From Clostridia bacterium (GTDB lineage: Bacteria; Bacillota_A; Clostridia; Christensenellales; CAG-138), in the NCBI GenBank assembly GCA_017394605.1, contig JAFPXU010000120.1, forward strand, positions 1 to 30,099: 30,099 nt of DNA, in the 5' to 3' direction. The notes beneath the pieces were generated by a model. The model did not search any database. It was not told the origin of the DNA and was given only the letters and a program-made list of their open reading frames with translations. Of this stretch, positions 24,307 through 30,099 are shown piece after piece (within the stretch, counting starts at the first letter, position 1; every line of letters begins with the position of its first letter). The position numbers were made by a program, and so were the translations under genes.

Positions 24307-24334
24307 ATTCTACCATTTCGTTCGGAGATGTCAA
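24307..24334 (-). promoter_or_regulatory. Promoter of the ABC exporter genes
   Basis: On the minus strand a perfect TTGACA (24329-24334) lies 16 bases from TAGAAT (24307-24312), about 50 bases upstream of the ATPase start. The plus-strand promoter for the cardiolipin synthase gene in the same gap is not clear. The AT-rich stretch near 24366-24380 may contain its -10 box. Confidence 0.68.
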
Positions 24335-24430
24335 AACGTAACAGTTTTCCGGATAAGGATTCATGGATTATATAAAAAAACGGATTAATCGCGTCATGAT
24401 ACTGATGCACGGGATAGAAAGGACATTTCC

Positions 24431-25993
24431 ATGGACGAAATATTCAGACTTGCCGAGCCCCGGAAGAAGGGGCTGCTCCATCTGGTATTCAGCCGGTTCG
24501 GCGTTATCGCGGTGCTCCTTCTTATTCAGATACTGATCTATGTCTCCATCTATGGCTGGCTCAGAAGCAAACTGGCGTATTTTACGGTGCTTATGATGCT
24601 CTTTGTTATCTGCGGAGTGGTTTATCTGTTCAACAGCGGTATGGACTCCAGCGCAAAGCTGACCTGGATGCTGATCATCGCCCTCCTGCCGATCACCGGA
24701 GCCATGTTTCTCTTTTTCACAAGAATGAACGTCGGTTACCGCACAATTTCGAAAAGGGAGAACGAGCTGATCCGTCAGACCCTCGGAATCATTCCCCAGT
24801 CCAGAGAAGTGCTGGACTCACTGGAACAGGACGGCTCCGACGTCGACGATCTTGCCCGGTATCTGAACAGAAGCGGGTGCTTCCCCGTCTATGACAGGAC
24901 CGATGTCACATTTTTTCCCACCGGCGAGGATAAATTCGCCGCCATGCTGGAAGCGATCCGTACGGCGCAGAAGTTTATCTTCATGGAATACTTTATCATC
25001 GAAGAAGGCTACATGTGGGGGAAAATACTGGAATTGCTGGTCGAGAAAGCCGCGGCGGGAGTGGATGTCCGCGTGATGTACGACGGCATGTGCGAGATGT
25101 CCACTCTGCCTCCGAATTACTGCGAGCTTCTACAGCAGAAAGGCATAAAAGCCAAACGGTTTTCCCCCATCGTACCCATCGTGTCCTCCCACTACAACAA
25201 CAGGGATCACCGGAAGATCCTGGTGATCGACGGCGAAATCGCCTTCAACGGCGGCGTCAACCTGGCCGATGAGTATATCAACCGTGTCGAACGCTTCGGC
25301 CACTGGAAAGATACGGCGGTCATGCTCAGGGGAGACGCCGTAAAAAGTTTCACTCTGATGTTTCTACAGATGTGGAACATCGACGAGAAAGAGGCGGAAT
25401 TCAAGCCGTGGCTGACCGACAGCGGAACTCTTCCGGAAAACCCAAGCGGCTATGTGATTCCCTATGGAGACTGTCCGCTGGACGGCGAGCGTGTCGGCGA
25501 GAGCGTGTATATCGATATCCTGTACAGAACGACCGATTATGTGCATATCATGACGCCCTACCTGATCCTGGACGACGAACTGGAACGGGCGCTGAAATTC
25601 GCCGCGGAGAGAGGCGTTGACGTCAAGCTCATCCTTCCGGGTATACCCGATAAAAAGGCGGCATATTCACTAGCGAAATCCCATTACAGACGTCTTCTTG
25701 CCTCAGGCGTCAGAATCTATGAGTATACGCCGGGATTCGTTCACGCGAAAGTCTTTGTCAGCGATGATAAAAAGGCTGTGGTAGGAACCATCAACATGGA
25801 TTACCGCAGCCTGTACCATCACTTTGAGTGCGCCACCTTCATGTACAGGACGGCATGCATCCCCGATATCGAGCACGATTTCCAAGAGACTCTCCTGAAA
25901 TGCGGGGAGGTCACCGAACAGACCGTCCGGAACGAAAAGGCATTCTACCGGATTATGGGCGGACTGATGAAACTCATTGCCCCGCTTATGTGA
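24431..25993 (+). CDS. cls: Cardiolipin synthase (phospholipase D family)
   Basis: A 520-residue membrane enzyme that joins two phosphatidylglycerol molecules into cardiolipin and glycerol. Three hydrophobic segments lie in residues 20-100. Two PLD catalytic motifs follow: NNRDHRKILVIDGEIAFNGG (H-R-K with the Asp four residues on) and FVHAKVFVSDDKKAVVGTINMD (H-A-K and Asp). Length and the N-terminal membrane hairpin match bacterial Cls. The start ATG 24431 has AAAGGA seven bases upstream. The gene is a single unit with its own terminator. It is divergent from the ABC exporter. Confidence 0.95.
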   Translation: MDEIFRLAEPRKKGLLHLVFSRFGVIAVLLLIQILIYVSIYGWLRSKLAYFTVLMMLFVICGVVYLFNSGMDSSAKLTWMLIIALLPITGAMFLFFTRMNVGYRTISKRENELIRQTLGIIPQSREVLDSLEQDGSDVDDLARYLNRSGCFPVYDRTDVTFFPTGEDKFAAMLEAIRTAQKFIFMEYFIIEEGYMWGKILELLVEKAAAGVDVRVMYDGMCEMSTLPPNYCELLQQKGIKAKRFSPIVPIVSSHYNNRDHRKILVIDGEIAFNGGVNLADEYINRVERFGHWKDTAVMLRGDAVKSFTLMFLQMWNIDEKEAEFKPWLTDSGTLPENPSGYVIPYGDCPLDGERVGESVYIDILYRTTDYVHIMTPYLILDDELERALKFAAERGVDVKLILPGIPDKKAAYSLAKSHYRRLLASGVRIYEYTPGFVHAKVFVSDDKKAVVGTINMDYRSLYHHFECATFMYRTACIPDIEHDFQETLLKCGEVTEQTVRNEKAFYRIMGGLMKLIAPLM

Positions 25994-26050
25994 TCTTCCG
26001 GCGCTTGCGTGCCGTAACATATTCCCTGAAAGATTCTTTCGGATAAAAAA

Positions 26051-26103
26051 GGTTCCCGCAGTGCTGAAATGTTCAGCAGTATCTGTCGGGAACCATTTTT
26101 TTC
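26051..26103. terminator. Bidirectional terminator between cls and the SIMPL lipoprotein gene
   Basis: An outer stem ggttcccg/cgggaacc (26051-26058 and 26087-26094) and an inner tgctgaa/ttcagca hairpin are followed by a T run on the plus strand. On the minus strand the stem is followed by a T run from the aaaaaa at 26045-26050. Confidence 0.87.
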
Positions 26104-26200
26104 AATTATTCACCGGTTCATCTTTCCCGGGAAACAGTTTCCGGGTACCAATATGAACCGTAACGAGACGGACATGTGCCGCAGACGCGCGACCAGTACG

Positions 26201-26950
26201 TCATTTCAGACGATATGTCACCGTCACGCTTGCGTTGATCTCGGTCTCGCCAGGCTGCAGGACCGGCGCCGCAGAATCCATTGCCGCTGCTTCCTCCACG
26301 AAAAATCCTCCCATGGAATTCGCGCCTTTTCCGTATCTGGCGGAAGTATCCTGCCATCCCTCGGAGATGGATACCGGATCGCCAAGTTTTTTCCCTTCCG
26401 CCGCCGCGATCGCTTCCGCCTTGGTACGCGCTGCTTCGACCGCCTGAATGACTGCCTGCCGGTACGCCTCGTCATATCCGCTGCACAGGAAGGTGACATT
26501 CTCGATCTGATTGATTCCCGCCTCTACACAGGCTGACAGGAGTTTTCCAAGGTCTTCAATGTTCTGATCCTGAACGGACATCGTTGTCGTAACATTATAT
26601 CCTGTAATGCGCTGCTCTCCGGAGCTGTCCGACCAGGTATACTGGGGATACATGCTGTAATTGGTGGTACGGATGCTTTTCTCTTCGATCCCGCGTCCGG
26701 TCAGAAGTGCGATCACGCGGTTGACCGCCTCGGTGTTTCGCGTCTGTGCCTCGTCCGGACTATCTGCCTGCGTGTAAACACCGAAATAAACTGCCGCCTT
26801 ATCCGGCACCAGACTGACGCTCGCGGATGCGGAAACCGTGATCTCAGGAGCGGATTCTGCAGCGGACACGGATCCTGACGCGGCAGCGCCGCAGCCTGTC
26901 AGGCACAGAATCAGTACGAGACCGATTACGGCTGCCAATGATTTTTTCAT
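26201..26950 (-). CDS. SIMPL-domain (DUF541) lipoprotein
   Basis: A 249-residue lipoprotein. Residues 1-20 are a lipoprotein signal ending in the lipobox LTGC with Cys20 as the lipid site. The mature part has the SIMPL/DUF541 layout: ITVSASASVSLVPDKAAVYFGV, a long helix NTEAVNRVIALLTGRGIEEKSIRT, YSMYPQYTW, and a C-terminal SVTVTYRLK strand. The family is found in outer-surface or periplasmic proteins of uncertain function. The start ATG 26950 has AGGAGG eight bases upstream. It is a single-gene unit. Confidence 0.92.
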   Translation of the reverse strand: MKKSLAAVIGLVLILCLTGCGAAASGSVSAAESAPEITVSASASVSLVPDKAAVYFGVYTQADSPDEAQTRNTEAVNRVIALLTGRGIEEKSIRTTNYSMYPQYTWSDSSGEQRITGYNVTTTMSVQDQNIEDLGKLLSACVEAGINQIENVTFLCSGYDEAYRQAVIQAVEAARTKAEAIAAAEGKKLGDPVSISEGWQDTSARYGKGANSMGGFFVEEAAAMDSAAPVLQPGETEINASVTVTYRLK

Positions 26951-27317
26951 ATCGCTCTCCTCCTCTATGTTCTATGAGCACTTTTTTCAACTCTGTCAAT
27001 CATACGCCCCTTCTTCCGCCGGCTGCGAAGCATGGGCGCTTTTGCATCTGAAGTATATCAGACTTCGGGAAAAGCGGTTGAACAAGCAAAAAGAATTCCG
27101 ATTCTTTTCACAGCGTCATCATAATTAACATGCGGATCTGAAACCCATTCTCTATTAAAGGATAAACACGAGCGGAAAAAAATTCCAGCCGAATATTAAC
27201 CGTCACAGTATGGTCTTATCCGTTTATCGGAATACCTGAAATTGACAAGCGTCCGGGAAAAAGTATATACTTCCCCGTTGAAACGACGCCAGAAAACCCT
27301 AAGCGCAGGCAGCACAA
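26951..27317. other. Intergenic region with a YczE-gene promoter and a small inverted repeat
   Basis: No convincing gene was found in these 367 bases. An inverted repeat, aaaagaat/attctttt around a tccg loop (27089-27108), overlaps an AT-rich stretch. A plus-strand TTGACA/TATACT promoter sits at 27242-27271. The minus-strand promoter of the SIMPL gene is not clear. Confidence 0.55.
27242..27271 (+). promoter_or_regulatory. Promoter of the YczE-type gene
   Basis: A perfect TTGACA (27242-27247) and TATACT (27266-27271) lie 18 bases apart. The transcript would start about 40 bases before the start codon at 27318. Confidence 0.78.
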
Positions 27318-28037
27318 ATGATTTCTCAACTGAAGGCGAAAAAAAGCATATTCCTTCCGGTTCCCAACAGTTCCGCAGCGGCCATCGTCCGGAACATGCT
27401 GCTTGCTGCCGTAAGTCTGTTCGTGAACGGTTTCGGCGTTTATCTGACCATTCAGGCCAATATCGGCGCGGGTCCCTGGGATGTCCTGAATATCGGTGTT
27501 TCCAAAAGCCTCGGCATTCTTTACGGAACCGCCTCCGTCGCAGTGTCTCTCACCATTCTGATCATCGACATTCTCCTCCGCGAACCGATCGGGATCGCCA
27601 TGTTTATCGATGCGGTCCTGGTCGGAAAATCCGTGGATTTCTTTAATTGGATCCATGCGGTCCCGCCCTGCGGCTCCCTGCTGACCGGCATCCCCGTCAT
27701 GCTTATCGGGCTCTTCGTCATAGCGTATACACAGTTCGGCTATATGATCGCGTCTCTCGGCTGCGGTCCCCGCGACACTCTGATGGTCGGACTGGCGAAG
27801 CGGGTGAAGCGGATCCCCATCGGCGCGATGAGCATCTGCATCCTGAGCCTTGCAACGTTTATCGGATGGCTGCTTGGCGGACCGGTCGGGATCGGCACCC
27901 TGATCTGCGCTTTCGGAGCAGGTCCCGTGATGCAGTTCGCGTTCAGAACGGTCCGCTTCGACGCGACGGGAATCCGTCATCAGAATCTTCAGGAATCGTT
28001 CCGCGTCCTCTTCCCACACGGGCATCATAAACCGTAA
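27318..28037 (+). CDS. YczE/YitT-type integral membrane protein
   Basis: A 239-residue membrane protein with about five to six hydrophobic helices. FVNGFGVYLTIQANIGAGPWDVLNIGVSKSLG, with the conserved GAGPWDVL, and a second half-repeat, IASLGCGPRDTLMVGLAKR, are the signature of the YczE/YyaS family. The two related halves suggest internal duplication. The role is unknown, and transport has not been established for the family as far as I know. An in-frame TAA at 27300-27302 lies just upstream, so ATG 27318 is the first possible start. Its ribosome binding site (AGG at 27307) is weak. Confidence 0.9.
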   Translation: MISQLKAKKSIFLPVPNSSAAAIVRNMLLAAVSLFVNGFGVYLTIQANIGAGPWDVLNIGVSKSLGILYGTASVAVSLTILIIDILLREPIGIAMFIDAVLVGKSVDFFNWIHAVPPCGSLLTGIPVMLIGLFVIAYTQFGYMIASLGCGPRDTLMVGLAKRVKRIPIGAMSICILSLATFIGWLLGGPVGIGTLICAFGAGPVMQFAFRTVRFDATGIRHQNLQESFRVLFPHGHHKP

Positions 28038-28087
28038 CGGACCGTTCCGTTCTTTTCCCGTATCCGCCCGGATAACGGTACCGTTCC
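28035..28087. repeat. Two copies of a palindromic element upstream of the CDF gene
   Basis: taacggaccgttcc at 28035-28048 and taacggtaccgttcc at 28073-28087 differ by one inserted t and are 38 bases apart. The second contains the perfect palindrome aacggtaccgtt (28074-28085). The first could also fold as a weak terminator (aacgga/tccgtt then cttttc). They may be operator sites for the CDF promoter. Confidence 0.5.
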
Positions 28088-28103
28088 TGCATGGATGCCG
28101 TTC

Positions 28104-28132
28104 TTTACAATCAAACCGATTCTATTTATCAT
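28104..28132 (+). promoter_or_regulatory. Promoter of the CDF transporter gene
   Basis: TTTACA (28104-28109) and TATCAT (28127-28132) are 17 bases apart, about 45 bases upstream of the start codon. Confidence 0.65.
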
Positions 28133-28177
28133 GGTAATCAGTAAACACGTATTGTGTATCATTCTGGAGGTCATACA

Positions 28178-29335
28178 ATGAAACTGCCGTCAACCGTGAA
28201 TCAGGACGAAATCGCCCGCAAAGAGGAGGCAAGAGGAAAAATCATCGTTCGGACAAGCGTGATCGGTATCCTTGCGAACGTGCTTCTTGCCGCATTCAAA
28301 GCTGCCGTCGGCATACTGACCCACTCCATCGCCATCGTTCTGGACGCAGTCAACAACCTGTCCGACGCGGCTTCCTCGTTCATTACGATCATCGGAACGA
28401 AACTCGCCGCCCGGGAACCGGATAAGAAGCATCCATTCGGTTACGGAAGGATCGAGTATCTGAGCGCCATGATCATCTCGGTCATCGTCCTGTATGCGGG
28501 CGTCACTTCCTTCATCGAGTCGGTCAAAAAGATCATTCATCCCGAAACGCCGGACTACAGCGTTACTGCGCTTATCATTGTCGGTGTCGGTGTTCTGGTC
28601 AAGATCTTTCTCGGCAGATATGTCAAAGGCGTCGGTGAAAAAGTCAATTCCGACTCCCTCATCAATTCCGGAAAAGACGCTACTCTCGATTCCATCATCT
28701 CCGCTTCGACCCTTGTGGCTGCGATCATCTTTCTTGTCAGCGGACTGTCTCTGGAGGCATGGCTCGGCGCCGTCATCTCCCTCATTATCGTAAAATCCGG
28801 CGTGGAGATGCTCCGCGACACACTGTCCGAGATTCTGGGCGAACGCGCCGACGCGGAACTTGCGAAAGAAATCAAAAAAACCGTCCTCTCCTTCCCCGAC
28901 GTGTCGGGAGCATACGATCTGATCCTCAACAATTACGGTCCGGATACGTTCAACGGATCCATTCATATCGAGGTGCCGGACACCTATTCGGCGGCGGACC
29001 TCGATGAGCTGATCCGCAGCATTTCGCTTGAAGTCTATGCGAAACATCATGTCGCGCTGACCGCGATCGGCGTTTATTCGATCAATACAAAAGATGAGCA
29101 CGTGGCAGTCATGCGGGAAGCGATCCGGAAGGCGGTCATGGAAGAGGAGCACGTGCTTCAGCTGCACGGATTCTATGTAAACGAAGGAAAGAAGACTATC
29201 CGCTTCGACGTGGTGATCAGCTTCGACGCGCCGGACCGGCATGCGGTTCACAAGGCGGTCTTTGAAAAAATCCAGGCAATGTTCCCCGAATACACGCTTC
29301 AGATCGCAATGGATACGGACTTCAGCGATCTGTAA
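28178..29335 (+). CDS. Cation diffusion facilitator family transporter
   Basis: A 385-residue efflux transporter for divalent metals such as zinc, manganese or iron, working by proton exchange at the plasma membrane. Helices start near residue 24. VLDAVNNLSDAASS supplies the helix-2 DxxxD site, where the first residue is Asp as in manganese- or iron-type members and not His as in zinc-type ones. HPFGYGRIEYLSA follows, then NSGKDATLDSIIS, the helix-5 site. A cytoplasmic domain of about 170 residues at the C-terminus is longer than usual. The start ATG 28178 has GGAGG seven bases upstream. The frame extends eight codons further without a site. Confidence 0.94.
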   Translation: MKLPSTVNQDEIARKEEARGKIIVRTSVIGILANVLLAAFKAAVGILTHSIAIVLDAVNNLSDAASSFITIIGTKLAAREPDKKHPFGYGRIEYLSAMIISVIVLYAGVTSFIESVKKIIHPETPDYSVTALIIVGVGVLVKIFLGRYVKGVGEKVNSDSLINSGKDATLDSIISASTLVAAIIFLVSGLSLEAWLGAVISLIIVKSGVEMLRDTLSEILGERADAELAKEIKKTVLSFPDVSGAYDLILNNYGPDTFNGSIHIEVPDTYSAADLDELIRSISLEVYAKHHVALTAIGVYSINTKDEHVAVMREAIRKAVMEEEHVLQLHGFYVNEGKKTIRFDVVISFDAPDRHAVHKAVFEKIQAMFPEYTLQIAMDTDFSDL

Positions 29336-29391
29336 GATTTCAAAACGGCGCCATATGTTTTATTGAATTTTGTAAAAAGAGGGTTCCTGTT

Positions 29392-29799
29392 ATGAAAAAA
29401 GTGGTTGTGATCGACGGTCAGGGCGGACGTCTCGGCAGGCTGCTGATCGAATCGATTCTGAAAGACGGTCTGTCCTGTGAACTCTACGCGATTGGCACGA
29501 ACAGCATCGCGACCGGATCCATGCTGAAAGCCGGCGCTGTTCACGGCGCGACCGGAGAAAACCCCGTTACCGTTGCGGCAAGGGATGCGGATATCATCAT
29601 CGGGCCGATCGGAATCATTTCCGCCGACTCCCTGCTTGGTGAGATCACCCCGAAAATCGCCGTCGCGGTCGGTCAGAGTCCCGCGATCAAACTGCTGATC
29701 CCGCTCGGACAGTGCAACAATCAGGTGATCGGCGTTCAGGACATGTCCATGAACGATCTGGTCAGATCTGCGGTCGAACGTTTAAAAATGCTGCTTTAA
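29392..29799 (+). CDS. DUF3842 family protein
   Basis: A 135-residue cytoplasmic protein with the full DUF3842 pattern: KKVVVIDGQGGRLGRLL at the start (a Gly-rich Rossmann-like loop), AIGTNSIATGSMLKAGA, HGATGENPV and the GEITPKIAVAVG segment, then LIPLGQCNNQVIGV. The family is common in Clostridia and its function is unknown. The start ATG 29392 has AGAGGG eight bases upstream. It lies 56 bases after the CDF gene without a clear terminator between, so they may be cotranscribed. The IS-like end begins 30 bases after its stop. Confidence 0.93.
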   Translation: MKKVVVIDGQGGRLGRLLIESILKDGLSCELYAIGTNSIATGSMLKAGAVHGATGENPVTVAARDADIIIGPIGIISADSLLGEITPKIAVAVGQSPAIKLLIPLGQCNNQVIGVQDMSMNDLVRSAVERLKMLL

Positions 29800-29830
29800 T
29801 CTGCGTTTCAGGTTTATTTGAAAAGGAAAG

Positions 29831-29878
29831 GGGCTGTCTCAAAAGCTAACGAAAAGAGCATTTGAGGCAGCTCTTTTC
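29831..29878. terminator. Stem-loop at the IS end, terminator-like on the plus strand
   Basis: ggctgtctcaaa (29832-29843) pairs with tttgaggcagct (29861-29872) with one G-U pair and one weaker end pair. It is followed by tttt on the plus strand. It could stop transcription from DUF3842 and insulate the IS. Confidence 0.6.
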
Positions 29879-30004
29879 ATTTGTCCCCAAGTTCAGGAAT
29901 AATTCAACTGTATTGGTTTTGCCCGGAAAGAATTGATCATTCAAGTTTGGCCAATTTACGGGTACAGCAAACAAACCTCCGAGAGGCAGATCCGTGTTTT
30001 GCGT

Positions 30005-30099
30005 TCAGGCCGATTCCTTAATGTTTTCCGGAAGCAGGAGGGATTTGCCGAGACGGTCCCCCTGTATTCGGTAATGCAGTTTATTGATGTTGAATCCGA
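30005..30099 (-). CDS. Transposase C-terminal fragment (IS1182-like), partial
   Basis: Thirty codons enter from the right edge and end in TGA at 30005-30007. They encode NINKLHYRIQGDRLGKSLLL plus a short tail. The N-I-x-K-L-H-x-x-I-Q pattern just before the end is what I recall from C-termini of IS1182-family transposases. The reading is by memory and short. A second minus-strand frame stays open to 29956 but has no recognisable pattern. Confidence 0.5.
   Translation of the reverse strand, partial: GFNINKLHYRIQGDRLGKSLLLPENIKESA

Larger units (their letters stand above)
29830..30099 (-). mobile_element. Partial insertion sequence (IS1182-like), cut by the window edge
   Basis: The stretch begins with ggggctgtctcaaaa, a type of terminal sequence often seen at ends of IS1182-like elements. 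A transposase C-terminus is read toward it from the right edge. The rest of the element and its other end are outside the window, so target duplication cannot be checked. Confidence 0.5.

Noticed and set aside
27216..28028. 270-codon open frame on the minus strand
   Set aside because: Antisense to the YczE-type gene. Translation is charged and low in hydrophobic residues, without domain pattern.
28190..29251. 353-codon open frame on the minus strand
   Set aside because: Antisense to the CDF transporter and composed of Asp/Arg/His-rich sequence without any family pattern.

Overview
The window looks like chromosomal DNA of a Gram-positive Clostridia-type member of the Bacillota with a moderately high G+C content. 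The basis is the gene order phoH-ybeY-cdd-era-recO, GGAGG-type ribosome binding sites, genes coupled by ATGA overlaps, LL-diaminopimelate aminotransferase, a pyruvate phosphate dikinase, DUF4298 and DUF3842 proteins, and tRNA-Ser genes with encoded CCA. No species can be named from the sequence alone.

Left third (1-11.7 kb), accessory. A markedly AT-rich partial gene of unknown function (1-705) faces a DEDDh exonuclease gene (857-1390) across a bidirectional terminator. Next comes a minus-strand island of six tightly packed genes, read right to left. They are a secreted repeat-rich protein, a membrane-anchored TIR-like protein, a membrane-anchored TIR-TPR protein, a multi-TM protein with TrkA-N-like and RyR-like regions, a two-TM potassium-channel protein (filter TTVGYGD) with TrkA-N-like and RyR-like regions, and a DUF4298 protein. 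Four of the five junctions overlap. The fifth, a 168-bp gap, carries a good promoter that would let the channel half be expressed separately. TIR enzymes consume NAD and can make cyclic ADP-ribose species, and TrkA-N/RCK and RyR domains are ligand-gating modules. The island is therefore the best candidate here for an undescribed NAD- or cADPR-linked signalling or defence system. That function is inference.

Middle (12-21.9 kb), housekeeping. A minus-strand operon phoH-ybeY-cdd-era-recO-ppdK handles RNA and ribosome maturation, pyrimidine salvage, recombination and pyruvate/PEP metabolism. It ends in a strong terminator. A divergent promoter region separates it from dapL and a thymidylate-kinase-like gene. 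A lysine/alanine-rich membrane protein with an Ada-like Cys/His tail follows, then two tRNA-Ser genes (TGA and GCT anticodons) behind a near-consensus promoter.

Right third (22-30.1 kb). It holds a two-gene ABC exporter with a membrane-fused ATPase, a cardiolipin synthase, a SIMPL-domain lipoprotein, a YczE-type membrane protein, a cation diffusion facilitator and a DUF3842 protein. The window ends in what appears to be the terminal part of an IS1182-like insertion sequence.
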